NCBI GenBank assembly: GCA_944372315.1
Contig: CALVYX010000048.1
Location: 1 to 19,254 of the forward strand
Length of the DNA: 19,254 nt
Reading direction: 5' to 3'
Source of the DNA: an uncultured Bacilli bacterium
Lineage (GTDB): Bacteria > Bacillota_I > Bacilli_A > RF39 > UBA660
Within the stretch, counting starts at the first letter, position 1. Every line of letters begins with the position of its first letter. Made by a program: the position numbers and the translations under genes. The notes under the pieces were generated by a model. It had not been told where the DNA came from. It saw only the letters and a list, made by a program, of their open reading frames with translations, and did no database searches. Positions 1 through 7,119 of this stretch are shown here, piece by piece.

Positions 1-2
1 AT

Positions 3-1049
3 ACTGAATATAGCAATTTAAAAAAAACTGACTGTTTATATATTTTAGGTTTATTTCAAGAAAATACGCGTGACATTAAAGTGTCAAAATATAAAGAGTT
101 TGGAGAAACATATTATAAAATAGATTCAAATACCATATTATATTATGATGAATTGGAAAAAACAGAAAATAAATATTTAAAAGAAAAAGAAATATTGGAA
201 GAAAAAGAAAGACAATCAGAAGAAGATAATATGAAAAAAATATGGCAACAAGGATTATTCGAAAAAATGGAAATAGAATATATTATTGATGAAAACTTAT
301 TAACTCCACAAGAACTAATGGAAAATGATAGGATTGTAGGTGCTCTTACAAGATTGATGAGAGAAAAATCTAAACAATACTTAGATACCTTTAAAAAAAG
401 GTTAGATAATGTAAGACTTAAAGCATTAGTTTCCGAAATGGATACGAAATATAATAATTTTGCTCATGCTTTAATTAACACTACCTACGAGCCATATAAA
501 CCTATGAGTTCAACATCTGCTGGAATGATTGGTGGAGTTTTAGGTGGTGTTGCTGGGGGAATACTCACTGAAAATAGACAAAAAGAAAAAATTGAAAAGT
601 ATAAAGAGAATTTAAGCAATTTTAATAGTTCAAATTCAAATAAAATAAATAAAAGATTAGAATTAATATATATATATTATGAGTTAGAAAAAATAATATT
701 ATCAAATGATGAAGTAAAGAATGATTGGATACTAAGTAGAAATGAAGAAATTAATAATAGTACAAATAAGAAAAAACAAGGATGTTATGTAGCGACATGT
801 GTTTATGGTTCATATGATTGTCCGCAAGTATGGACGTTAAGAAGGTTTAGAGATTATGCATTAGCAAAGACATGGTATGGAAGATTATTTATAAAAGTAT
901 ATTATGCTATTAGTCCGTCATTGATAAGAATATTTGGAGATACCAAATGGTTTAGGAATATGTTGAAACCTAGATTAAATAGAATTGTTAAAAAACTTCA
1001 AAATAAAGGTTTTGATTCGACTCCATATAATGATAAAAAATACGATTAA
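3..1049 (+). CDS. 3' end of coiled-coil protein with CFI-box C-terminal domain (5' truncated by window)
   Basis: The reading frame is open from base 3 with no stop, and the first possible start (GTG at 81) has no ribosome site, so the true start lies before the window. Counting from base 3, residues ~45-75 are a Lys/Glu-rich probable coiled coil. A glycine-zipper-like segment follows at ~174-188 (GMIGGVLGGVAGG), possibly membrane-interacting, then a second charged helical stretch. The last ~90 residues begin CYVATCVYG (C261, C266) and continue with WTLRRFRD, TWYGR and YAISP. I recognise this as the C-terminal module called the CFI-box, found at the ends of many otherwise unrelated bacterial proteins; its function is unknown to me. 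The N-terminal identity cannot be judged. It lies upstream of a HEPN-like gene in an accessory-looking stretch. The coding call is firm; function is open. Confidence 0.8.
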   Translation, partial: TEYSNLKKTDCLYILGLFQENTRDIKVSKYKEFGETYYKIDSNTILYYDELEKTENKYLKEKEILEEKERQSEEDNMKKIWQQGLFEKMEIEYIIDENLLTPQELMENDRIVGALTRLMREKSKQYLDTFKKRLDNVRLKALVSEMDTKYNNFAHALINTTYEPYKPMSSTSAGMIGGVLGGVAGGILTENRQKEKIEKYKENLSNFNSSNSNKINKRLELIYIYYELEKIILSNDEVKNDWILSRNEEINNSTNKKKQGCYVATCVYGSYDCPQVWTLRRFRDYALAKTWYGRLFIKVYYAISPSLIRIFGDTKWFRNMLKPRLNRIVKKLQNKGFDSTPYNDKKYD

Positions 1050-1168
1050 AAAAATTAATTATTTATTGTTGCCTTAAAAATTGATAATTATTTTGAATAA
1101 AAAAATACGGTGATAATTATATGATAGAAAGTTGGATATGTAAAAAAGATTTAATATATGATTAAAAT

Positions 1169-1636
1169 TTGATAGATATTTTTGATTTTTATGTTATAAA
1201 GACTCCAGTACAAACTGTTAGCTTTAGAGGAATATCATTTAAAGATAGAGGCATTAAAAAAAGTGATATTGTGTTAAATAAAATAAAAAATATATCTCCT
1301 ACATTATATTCAAATTTTTATTGGTTGGAAAAAACAAATGATGATATTGATGAAATGTGTCGAATGAATGGTATATTTGGTCATTTGGATTCACCTAATG
1401 AATATGTTGTATATAAAAAGAATAATAATTTAGGTAAAACAGAATCATTTTTTTATTGTATAAGGTGTGCTTTGGCTCATGGTTCTTTTTGTATCCATGA
1501 ATTTAATGAAGAAAAATACTATTTCCTAGAAAACTTATTTAAAGAAAAGGGAAAGAAGAATATGACTTTAAATGCTAGAATGGTTATTAAAGAAAGTACG
1601 TTGTTGAGAATAATTGATTTATGTAATAATAATTAA
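1169..1636 (+). CDS. HEPN-like protein (possible RNase), 5' end probably broken
   Basis: This encodes about 155 residues if translation starts at TTG 1169. The key feature is R99-C-A-L-A-H104-G-S-F, the Arg-x4-His motif of HEPN domains, within a hydrophobic helix (FFYCIRCALAHGSF). HEPN proteins are often metal-independent RNases used as toxins or in phage defence, and the context here resembles the pEK499_p136 type of small HEPN proteins. That family assignment is from memory of the motif, not a search. TTG 1169 has no ribosome site. ATG 1121, in the same frame, has a GGTGAT site six bases upstream but is stopped by TAA at 1163-1165 after 14 codons. The gene is therefore either a nonsense-mutated remnant or uses an unusual start. 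I see no partner antitoxin such as a MNT nucleotidyltransferase beside it. Confidence 0.6.
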   Translation: MIDIFDFYVIKTPVQTVSFRGISFKDRGIKKSDIVLNKIKNISPTLYSNFYWLEKTNDDIDEMCRMNGIFGHLDSPNEYVVYKKNNNLGKTESFFYCIRCALAHGSFCIHEFNEEKYYFLENLFKEKGKKNMTLNARMVIKESTLLRIIDLCNNN

Positions 1637-1674
1637 TACTTTTATTTTGCGACTATTTACGATATAATATAAAT

Positions 1675-1696
1675 ATAAATTTAAATTTAAATTTAT
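1675..1696. repeat. 22-bp AT-only perfect palindrome before a lipoprotein gene
   Basis: The stretch is built from alternating AAA and TTT triplets flanked by ATA/TAT and reads identically on both strands. It lies between a TATAAT (1663-1668) and the ribosome site of the lipoprotein at 1720, so it could be a regulator site or simply a 5' leader hairpin. Its low complexity makes chance formation in such AT-rich DNA quite possible. Confidence 0.4.
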
Positions 1697-1719
1697 TATT
1701 AAGAGTGAGGTTAGTTAGT

Positions 1720-2796
1720 ATGAAGAAAAAATTATTTTTAATATTTATTTTAAGTGCTTTAATATTTAATATTACAGGATGTGAAAGTAGTAAAAATGAT
1801 ATTAAAGACAATAATGATACTAAATCATCTTTAACTGATGAAGAAAAGATTATGCTTGATGCATCAGATGAAAAAATATATAATCAGAGAATATATTTAA
1901 TTGATCAACAAATGATAGGTAATGACGCAACTCTTAGAAGTGGGTTTGACGAAGATATAGAATTTTTAACAAAATTAAAATCAGAAAATTTATTTGCATC
2001 AAAATTTTTGGATTTATATTATGATTCTAACATAGATAATTTTTTAAATACTTATAGTGATATAGAATATTATTTATTATTTTCATATTTAACAGTAAAA
2101 ACAAATCACTGTGAAGGAATGTGTACTAACGAAGAAAAAATTAACTCATATACTATTGGTAAGGATTATTATCTTAACAAGGTTTACTATCGTGATAAAT
2201 CATTTGACTCCAAATTAAATCCAATTTTAACTTCATCGGGAAATGCATGGCCATGTTTTATAATGGAGTTTATATCCGCTTCTAGTCCTGAAGAAAAAAG
2301 TTATGTTATAACAAATCCTCATGTAATAAATAATTCTAAAACTGGAACATTTTATATAATGAATATAAGTAAAAGTTTTGAATATGCTGTAGATTACTCT
2401 AAAAAAACGTGGGTTGAGATTTATACAGAAGAAGCTGAGAAAGAGCATGAATTTAATTGGGTTGAATTAGACCAAGCGTATATTGACAATATAATTAATA
2501 ATAATATAGAGTTTTTAGACTTTTATATAAAATATAAAAATGATATTTTTTATCCAATAGTAGATAAAGCAATTGAAGAAGCAGAAAAAGAAAAGGAAGA
2601 ACAAGAACAGCAATCTTCAAAATCAGATCCTAAGATAGGAATGACTGCTTCACAAGTAAGATCATCAACTTGGGGTTCTCCGGATAAAATTAATAAAGAT
2701 ACTTATTCTTGGGGAACAACTGAACAATGGATTTATAATGACAAAGGGTACATATATTTTAAAAATGGATATGTTACATCAATAAGTGAGAGATAA
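1720..2796 (+). CDS. Predicted lipoprotein with C-terminal BamE/SmpA-like domain
   Basis: The protein has 358 residues from ATG 1720, chosen because a TGAGGT ribosome site sits eight bases upstream; a GTG at 1705 in frame overlaps that site. Residues 1-21 are a lipoprotein signal peptide: MKKK, a hydrophobic core, then lipobox I-T-G-C21. An Asn/Asp/Ser/Lys-rich linker follows. Residues ~45-285 are an unrecognised globular part and ~285-305 a Glu/Gln-rich helix. The last ~55 residues (IGMTASQV, TWGSPDKIN, TTEQWIY, GYIYF, GYVTSI) match the small SmpA/OmlA/BamE-like fold that recurs at the ends of Bacillota surface lipoproteins. A TATAAT at 1663-1668 is a plausible -10, with no convincing -35. 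It should be anchored on the outer face of the membrane. Its role is unknown. Confidence 0.85.
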   Translation: MKKKLFLIFILSALIFNITGCESSKNDIKDNNDTKSSLTDEEKIMLDASDEKIYNQRIYLIDQQMIGNDATLRSGFDEDIEFLTKLKSENLFASKFLDLYYDSNIDNFLNTYSDIEYYLLFSYLTVKTNHCEGMCTNEEKINSYTIGKDYYLNKVYYRDKSFDSKLNPILTSSGNAWPCFIMEFISASSPEEKSYVITNPHVINNSKTGTFYIMNISKSFEYAVDYSKKTWVEIYTEEAEKEHEFNWVELDQAYIDNIINNNIEFLDFYIKYKNDIFYPIVDKAIEEAEKEKEEQEQQSSKSDPKIGMTASQVRSSTWGSPDKINKDTYSWGTTEQWIYNDKGYIYFKNGYVTSISER

Positions 2797-2883
2797 TTTG
2801 ATAAAATAATTAACAATAGTAAGTTAAAAATTAATTAATTTGATATTAAAAAGTTATGTAAAATAATATTAGAGAGGTGTATT

Positions 2884-3462
2884 ATGAGAAAAAATTATTT
2901 TAGTGTAATATTATTAATTTGCTTATGTTTTTTGCTAGCTGGTTGTAATGATAGTAAAGACGAAAAAACTAATTCAACTGGAGTAGATGAAAGAGCAGCA
3001 AACATAAATGAAAGAATTGAAGGTACAAGTTTGGCCGTGACTTTCACTGATTTTGAGACTCCTACAGATGATTTAGGTAAAGGTTCTTATAAATTAGGAG
3101 ATAATTATGAATATACGAAAGATGGATATGTAAATAGACTTGCACATTTTACTATAGAAAATATAGGAAAAAATACTATAGAACCAGTTGGATCTTACAT
3201 AAATGCAACACTTAATTATGGAGATGGTTATAAATTTAGTGCTGGCAAAACTTGGTATCATGTATATGGTATCTATGATAAAAGCGGTCAAGAAATTGAG
3301 GATGGTTCATGGGTAAATAGTATTCCTGAATTATCTCCTTTTGATGAGCCATTGGAGTGCATTATTGCTTTTCTAATTCCAGAAGAAGTTGCTAATGGGA
3401 CTGATTCATTATTTTTAACTTTAGAATTTGATGAACAAAAATATGTTGTAAATATTAGGTAA
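2884..3462 (+). CDS. Predicted lipoprotein, possible DUF4352-like Ig-fold domain
   Basis: The protein has 192 residues and starts at ATG 2884, after AGAGAGGTG. The signal peptide ends at lipobox L-A-G-C21. The mature part begins with a polar linker. From ~48 it continues as a beta-rich domain with alternating hydrophobic strands (LAVTFTDFETP, LAHFTIENIGKNTI, ATLNYGDGYKF, LFLTLEFDEQKYVV). Strand pattern and length resemble the DUF4352/DUF5067 group of secreted Ig-like domains in Bacillota, though I cannot confirm this without a profile search. It lies 87 bases after another lipoprotein gene with no clear promoter between, and a strong terminator follows, so the two may be co-transcribed. Function is unknown. 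Confidence 0.83.
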   Translation: MRKNYFSVILLICLCFLLAGCNDSKDEKTNSTGVDERAANINERIEGTSLAVTFTDFETPTDDLGKGSYKLGDNYEYTKDGYVNRLAHFTIENIGKNTIEPVGSYINATLNYGDGYKFSAGKTWYHVYGIYDKSGQEIEDGSWVNSIPELSPFDEPLECIIAFLIPEEVANGTDSLFLTLEFDEQKYVVNIR

Positions 3463-3507
3463 AAATTAATGATTTAAAATAAAATTATTGTTAATCAAGC
3501 TGTAAGG

Positions 3508-3542
3508 AAAAAGTAAACATGAAAGGTATGTTTACTTTTTTT
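3508..3542 (+). terminator. Strong intrinsic terminator after the lipoprotein pair
   Basis: A perfect 13-bp stem (AAAAAGTAAACAT paired with ATGTTTACTTTTT) with a 7-base loop (GAAAGGT) runs directly into T residues. It lies 46 bases after the lipoprotein stop codon. The A-run on the left makes it potentially usable from both strands. Confidence 0.85.
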
Positions 3543-3762
3543 ATAAAATAGTGAGGAGATGATAAATATTGAGTTATTCCTAAAGAAAAAAAGAATTACA
3601 AGAAATGAAAATAAATAAAGAACTAAAAAATCTATGAAAAGAAGAATGAAAAATCAACAAGAGGTTACTAATATAAAAAATGTATATGAAAACGTATTCA
3701 TTAATTAAAAACTGGCTCGGTTGTATCATTTATTGAAGTTAAAGTTATAGATTTATCATTGA
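3543..3762. other. Degenerate stretch before the recombinase remnant
   Basis: No intact gene is visible. A good ribosome-like site (GAGGAGAT, ~3552) precedes short frames that are stopped repeatedly. The N-terminal resolvase catalytic domain expected before the recombinase remnant is not recognisable in any frame, so it has either been deleted or decayed past recognition. Confidence 0.5.
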
Positions 3763-4389
3763 CCAGCTTTAGAAGGATATGGTCATAAAAAAATAGCGGA
3801 TTTATTAACTATGAGAAAAATAGTAATTCCAATAGTACATAAACAAGAACCCAGAGCAAAATTTGTAACCGAAAATGATGGTTATGGAATTTGGCGAAGA
3901 CAAACTATTGCTGGAATTCTAACAAACCAAATGTACATTGGTAATATGGTTCAAAATACTAAAAACAAGATAAGTTATAATTCAAAAAAATTCGTAAAAC
4001 AGATAATTCAGAAAATATCATTATTAAGAATATAGTTGAAATTAAAACGAAGATAGAAAAAATTTACTTAAAACTCATAAAAATACTATAGATAGTTTAT
4101 ACTTAAATAAAGTTCATGGCTTAGTAGATGAAGATATGTATAAAAGAATTTGTGAAAAAACAATGAAAGAAATAAGAAAATTAGAATTAGAAAGACAAAA
4201 AGGAATAAATGTAAGCAAACAAGATAATAATTCGAGTTTTTCAAAATGTAAAAAAGTGCTTTAGATTATATGTCATTTAAAAATCCTACTAAGGAACAAC
4301 TTATGAGATTGGTTGATAAAATAGAAATAGATAAAGATAAGAAAATATATGTGCATTTAAAATTCCCTGAATTACTAGTAGAGGAATAA
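3763..4389 (+). pseudogene. Large serine recombinase, C-terminal remnant
   Basis: In frame from 3763 the DNA encodes LEGYGHKKIADLL, then YGIWRRQTIAGILTNQMYIG and NMVQNTKNKISYNSKK. This is the Recombinase domain of large serine recombinases (phage and transposon integrases). Near 3988-3995 the frame shifts: the next frame gives RKTDNSENIIIKN, the expected continuation. Further on, in other frames, come a coiled-coil segment (VDEDMYKRICEKTMKEIRKLELERQK) read in parts and the typical ending FKNPTKEQLMRLVDKIEIDK, finishing at the TAA near 4387-4389. The N-terminal resolvase domain with the catalytic serine is absent. With at least two frame changes and no catalytic domain this is a dead gene. It marks an old integrative element, and its 3' end lies about 100 bases from an ftsW-like fragment that may be an attachment-site half. 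Confidence 0.85.
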
Positions 4390-4482
4390 TATTTTTATCT
4401 AAAAAACCAGTTATATGGAAGTGTTAAGTTAGTTTCTCAGTTATATTGTAAGTGTATCCATCCAAAAGTAAGCGGTAATTAC

Positions 4483-4584
4483 AATATATGCGGAGTAACA
4501 CTGCCATTTTTATCCTATGGTGGAAGTTCGCTTTTAATATCGATGATTTCCATTGGTATATTATTAAATATTTCGAGAAACTAG
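4483..4584 (+). pseudogene. FtsW/RodA/SpoVE C-terminal fragment
   Basis: Frame 1 encodes [18 protein letters not shown], then about fifteen hydrophobic residues ending I-L-L-N-I-S-R-N and TAG (4582-4584). [15 protein letters not shown] followed by a last membrane helix and NISR is the conserved end of SEDS-family peptidoglycan glycosyltransferases. The usual residue before GV is Thr; here it is Cys, and upstream the frame no longer resembles the family. Homology therefore begins abruptly near 4489-4495. This fits a recombination junction, with the rest of the gene elsewhere. It cannot function alone. Confidence 0.75.
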
Positions 4585-4587
4585 AGA

Positions 4588-4616
4588 TTGACATAAGAAC
4601 AAATGTTTCATATAAT
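4588..4616 (+). promoter_or_regulatory. Perfect consensus sigma-A promoter for the ORF6N gene
   Basis: TTGACA at 4588-4593 and TATAAT at 4611-4616 are separated by exactly 17 bases. Transcription would begin near 4623, only a few bases before the AGGGGGA ribosome site (4629-4635) of the ORF6N gene. The promoter begins four bases after the ftsW-fragment stop codon. Confidence 0.85.
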
Positions 4617-4643
4617 TGTTCCACTAGTAGGGGGAATATTTAC

Positions 4644-5509
4644 ATGAATGATTTAATAACTAAAGAAAACATCAAAATAGAAAATATGATATATGAAGTA
4701 AGAGGAAAACAAGTGATGTTGGCAAGTGATGTGGCGAAATTATATCAAACTGAAACAAAAAGAGTTAATGAAGTAATTAAAAGAAATCAAAAACGATTTC
4801 CAAAAGATTTTTGCTTTCAGTTAACACCGATTGAAAAAGAAAAATTTTTATTGAGGTCGCAAATTGCGACCTCAAGTGAGGAAAGAAACAATAGAATTCA
4901 TGGAGGAACTAGATATTTGCCATATGTATTGACAGAACAAGGAATTATGATGTTATCAGGGCTTTTAAAAAGCGATGTAGCGGTAGAAATGAATATTAAA
5001 ATTATTAATGCATTTGTGGCAATGCGAAAATATGTTTCTAATAGTTTAACCGAATACAACCAAATGTTAATTAATCATGAAAATAGAATTTCGTTGTTAG
5101 AAAATGCTTTTAATGAGTTTAAAGAAAAAGATAATCATATTTTTTTGAAGGACAAATATATGATGCCTATTCACTGATGTTAGAAATATTTGATAATGCT
5201 AGTAAAGAAATTATAATAATTGATAATTATATTGATAAGAATATATTAGATATTACTGCAAACACTACTAAAGAAGTCATGTTAATTACTAATACTTTTA
5301 ATAATATAGATTATTACAAATATAAGAAACAATATAGTAATGTAAATTTGGTGATAAATAATAGTTTTCATGATCGGTTTATTATTCTAGATCGAAAAAT
5401 GCTATATCATTCAGGAGCAAGTTTTAAAGATTTAGGTAAAAAGTGCTTTGCTATTACTAAGATCGAAAGTGAAGAAATATTAAAAAGTTTATTAAATAAA
5501 ATTTACTGA
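4644..5509 (+). pseudogene. ORF6N-domain protein with phospholipase-like C-terminus, split by a frameshift
   Basis: The start is ATG 4644, eight bases after AGGGGGA; the longer frame back to 4488 only reads through the ftsW remnant out of frame. Residues ~8-95 form an ORF6N (KilA-N-related) DNA-binding domain (DVAKLYQTETKRVNEVIKRN, KRFPKDFCFQL, YLPYVLTEQGIMML), followed by a helical segment (NAFVAMRKYV). At the T-run 5140-5146 the frame is one base short: with eight Ts the protein would continue I-F-F-E-G-Q-I-Y-D-A-Y-S-L into the next frame, beginning MLEIFDNASKEIIIIDNY. That second part (5177-5509) contains FHDRFIILD and YHSGASFKDLGKK, the usual C-terminus of this family, about 110 residues long. 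As read, the first part ends at TGA 5175-5177. This is either a true frameshift, a sequencing error or slippage-based regulation. These proteins are common in phages and mobile elements. Confidence 0.8.
4851..4875. repeat. 25-bp near-perfect palindrome inside the ORF6N coding region
   Basis: Two 12-base arms, TTGAGGTCGCAA and TTGCGACCTCAA, are exact reverse complements around a single A. It encodes L-R-S-Q-I-A-T-S-S within the ORF6N domain and is richer in G+C than its surroundings. It could form a cruciform or mRNA hairpin, or be a binding site for the encoded DNA-binding protein. Confidence 0.85.
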
Positions 5510-5529
5510 CTAGTAAGTTTTATTTTTTT
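5496..5529 (+). terminator. Intrinsic terminator overlapping the ORF6N gene end
   Basis: A 12-bp stem (ATAAAATTTACT with AGTAAGTTTTAT, one T-G wobble) with loop GACT is followed by seven Ts. It includes the stop codon of the ORF6N gene. Confidence 0.75.
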
Positions 5530-5548
5530 GAAATTTTAACAATATAGG

Positions 5549-5578
5549 TTGACTATAAAAGCTAGTTAATCATATAAT
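5549..5578 (+). promoter_or_regulatory. Sigma-A promoter of the ZIP-SUF operon
   Basis: TTGACT (5549-5554) and TATAAT (5573-5578) with an 18-base spacer. Transcription should start near 5585, within the dyad described next and ~33 bases before the ZIP start codon. Confidence 0.8.
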
Positions 5579-5580
5579 TA

Positions 5581-5600
5581 ATGTGAAATATTTTTCATAT
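5581..5600. promoter_or_regulatory. Operator-like dyad at the operon transcription start
   Basis: ATGTGAAA and TTTCATAT (7 of 8 positions complementary) are spaced by four A/T bases and cover the predicted start site. The position suits a repressor. Candidates are the TetR protein encoded at the end of this operon or a metal-responsive regulator; the sequence does not match a box I recognise well. Confidence 0.45.
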
Positions 5601-5617
5601 TAATAAAGGAGGACGAT

Positions 5618-6394
5618 ATGAGTATAGTAATAACAGTATTGATTCCTTTTATTGGGACTGTTTTAGGTGCAGCGTGTGTTTATCTTTTAAAGGATAAACT
5701 TAATAATAAATTAGAAAAATTTTTATTAGGATTTGCTTCAGGAGTAATGCTAGCAGCATCCATCTGGTCACTTTTAATACCAGCTATAGATATGGTAGAA
5801 GAAAGTGGCGGAATTGTTTGGTTACCGGCTAGTGTTGGCTTTGTTTTGGGAGTTCTATTTTTACTTCTTTTGGATTATATAATTCCGCATCTTCATAAAG
5901 ATAGCGAACATCAAGAAGGGCCTAAAAGTAAAATTTCTAAATTAACTAAACTAACATTAGCAGTAACTTTACATAATATTCCTGAAGGAATGGCTGTTGG
6001 TGTAGTATTAGCCGGAGTAATGATGGGGGATGCTACTATCACTTTCATGGGAGCATTAGCCTTAAGTGTTGGTATTGCTTTACAAAACTTTCCAGAAGGT
6101 GCGGTTATATCAATGCCTTTAAAAGTAGCAGGAAAATCTAAAAATAAAGCTTTTTTAGCTGGCGCTCTATCAGGTATTGTTGAACCCATAGGAGCAGTCA
6201 TTACTATTTTCCTTGCCTCATTTGTAACTCCTATTTTACCGTATTTATTATCTTTTGCAGCAGGATCCATGATTTATGTTGTAGTAGAAGAATTAATACC
6301 AGATTCTCATGCTGGCGATCATTCAAATTTAAGTGTTATTGGTGTTACCTTAGGGTTTGTCCTAATGATGATATTAGACATTACCTTAGGTTAG
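5618..6394 (+). CDS. ZIP family divalent metal transporter
   Basis: The protein has 258 residues; ATG 5618 follows AAAGGAGG at ideal spacing. It has the ZIP layout of about eight membrane helices. The two metal-site helices carry H119-N-I-P-E-G and Q156-N-F-P-E-G, the signature motifs of the family (Zn2+, Fe2+ and Mn2+ uptake). The cytoplasmic loop before them holds a His-containing segment (PHLHKDSEHQ, ~90-99) typical of metal-handling loops. Length is normal for bacterial ZIP proteins of the ZupT/GufA type. It is the first gene of an operon, 11 bases before the SufC-like ATPase. The gene order suggests it imports iron or another metal needed with Fe-S cluster assembly. Substrate cannot be told from sequence. 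Confidence 0.93.
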   Translation: MSIVITVLIPFIGTVLGAACVYLLKDKLNNKLEKFLLGFASGVMLAASIWSLLIPAIDMVEESGGIVWLPASVGFVLGVLFLLLLDYIIPHLHKDSEHQEGPKSKISKLTKLTLAVTLHNIPEGMAVGVVLAGVMMGDATITFMGALALSVGIALQNFPEGAVISMPLKVAGKSKNKAFLAGALSGIVEPIGAVITIFLASFVTPILPYLLSFAAGSMIYVVVEELIPDSHAGDHSNLSVIGVTLGFVLMMILDITLG

Positions 6395-6405
6395 AAAGGA
6401 TAGAA

Positions 6406-7119
6406 ATGTTAGAATTAAAAAATATATGTTTTGAACGTGATAATAAAAAAATATTAAATAATATCAATCTAAAATTAGATACTGGTAATTTTTATGTGGT
6501 TACTGGCCCTAATGGAAGTGGTAAATCGACTTTAGCTAAAATCATTATGGGAATTATTAAACCAGATAGTGGAAAAATAATATTAAATGGAGAAGATATT
6601 ACAGATAAACCATTAAATGAACGTGCGAAATTAGGAATAGGATTTGCGTTTCAACAGCCAGTCTGTTTTAAAGGAATTACTGTTTATGATTTACTAGTAA
6701 TGGCAACCGGCAAGGAAATAGATAGACAAGAAGCATGTAATATTTTATCTAAAGTAGGATTATGTGCTTTGGAATACATAGATAGAGAAATAAATAAATC
6801 GTTATCCGGAGGGGAATTAAAAAGAATTGAAATAGCGTCCGTGATGGCTAAAAATCCATATGTAGCTATTTTTGATGAACCAGAAGCGGGAATTGATTTG
6901 TGGAGTTTTAAAAATTTAATAGAAGTATTTAAAGATATGGAAGCATCATCTAAAGGTATTACTTTAGTAATATCTCATCAAGAAAAAATTTTAAATATTG
7001 CTGATCAAATTATTTTGCTTGACCAAGGATCTATTAAAAAAATAGGTACAAAAGAAGAAATGTTTGATAGTATTGTAAATTCTTCCGTTTGTAAAAAAGG
7101 AGGGCCAAATTGTGAATAA
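6406..7119 (+). CDS. smsC: SufC-type ABC ATPase of a minimal SUF system (SmsC)
   Basis: The protein has 237 residues and ATG 6406 follows AAAGGAT. It has a complete ABC nucleotide-binding domain: Walker A GPNGSGKST (K40), Q-loop Q83-Q84, signature LSGGELKR (133-140), Walker B with D157-E158 and switch H191. The SGGELKR-IE and DEPEAGID wording is typical of SufC rather than transporter ATPases, and there is no membrane partner nearby. It should drive conformational changes of the scaffold encoded next during Fe-S cluster assembly in the cytosol. The C-terminus has two cysteines (VCKKGGPNCE). The last eight bases overlap the start of the scaffold gene, implying coupled translation. No cysteine desulfurase gene is present beside it. 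Confidence 0.9.
   Translation: MLELKNICFERDNKKILNNINLKLDTGNFYVVTGPNGSGKSTLAKIIMGIIKPDSGKIILNGEDITDKPLNERAKLGIGFAFQQPVCFKGITVYDLLVMATGKEIDRQEACNILSKVGLCALEYIDREINKSLSGGELKRIEIASVMAKNPYVAIFDEPEAGIDLWSFKNLIEVFKDMEASSKGITLVISHQEKILNIADQIILLDQGSIKKIGTKEEMFDSIVNSSVCKKGGPNCE

Noticed and set aside
81..83. GTG 81 as the start of the CFI-box gene.
   Set aside because: There is no ribosome site, and the frame stays open to the window edge with coding-like sequence.
2840..2869. TTGATA-N18-TAATAT promoter before the second lipoprotein gene.
   Set aside because: Transcription would start inside or beyond the ribosome site at ~2871-2879, so the match is likely chance in AT-rich DNA.
3811..4035. A separate small gene starting at ATG 3811.
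   Set aside because: It is the middle of the recombinase remnant. The homology runs upstream of this ATG and continues downstream in another frame.
4488..4643. N-terminal extension of the ORF6N frame back to ATG 4488.
   Set aside because: It reads through the ftsW fragment out of frame, and the ribosome site, promoter and family start all point to ATG 4644.
4602..4646. Short frame M-F-H-I-I-V-P-L-V-G-G-I-F-T starting near 4602.
   Set aside because: It stops after 14 codons and overlaps the promoter and ribosome site; it has no start signal of its own.
5171..5183. TGA read as tryptophan (Mollicutes code) to extend the ORF6N frame.
   Set aside because: Reading TGA through gives only W-C before TAG. 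The WXG100 gene also ends properly at TGA 18374-18376 in an ATGA overlap.
5911..6270. Antisense frame across the ZIP gene, like those at 2233-2448, 3094-3291, 8007-8255, 9382-9690 and 18953-19165.
   Set aside because: All are shadows of strongly supported + strand genes. They lack ribosome sites and recognisable domains.
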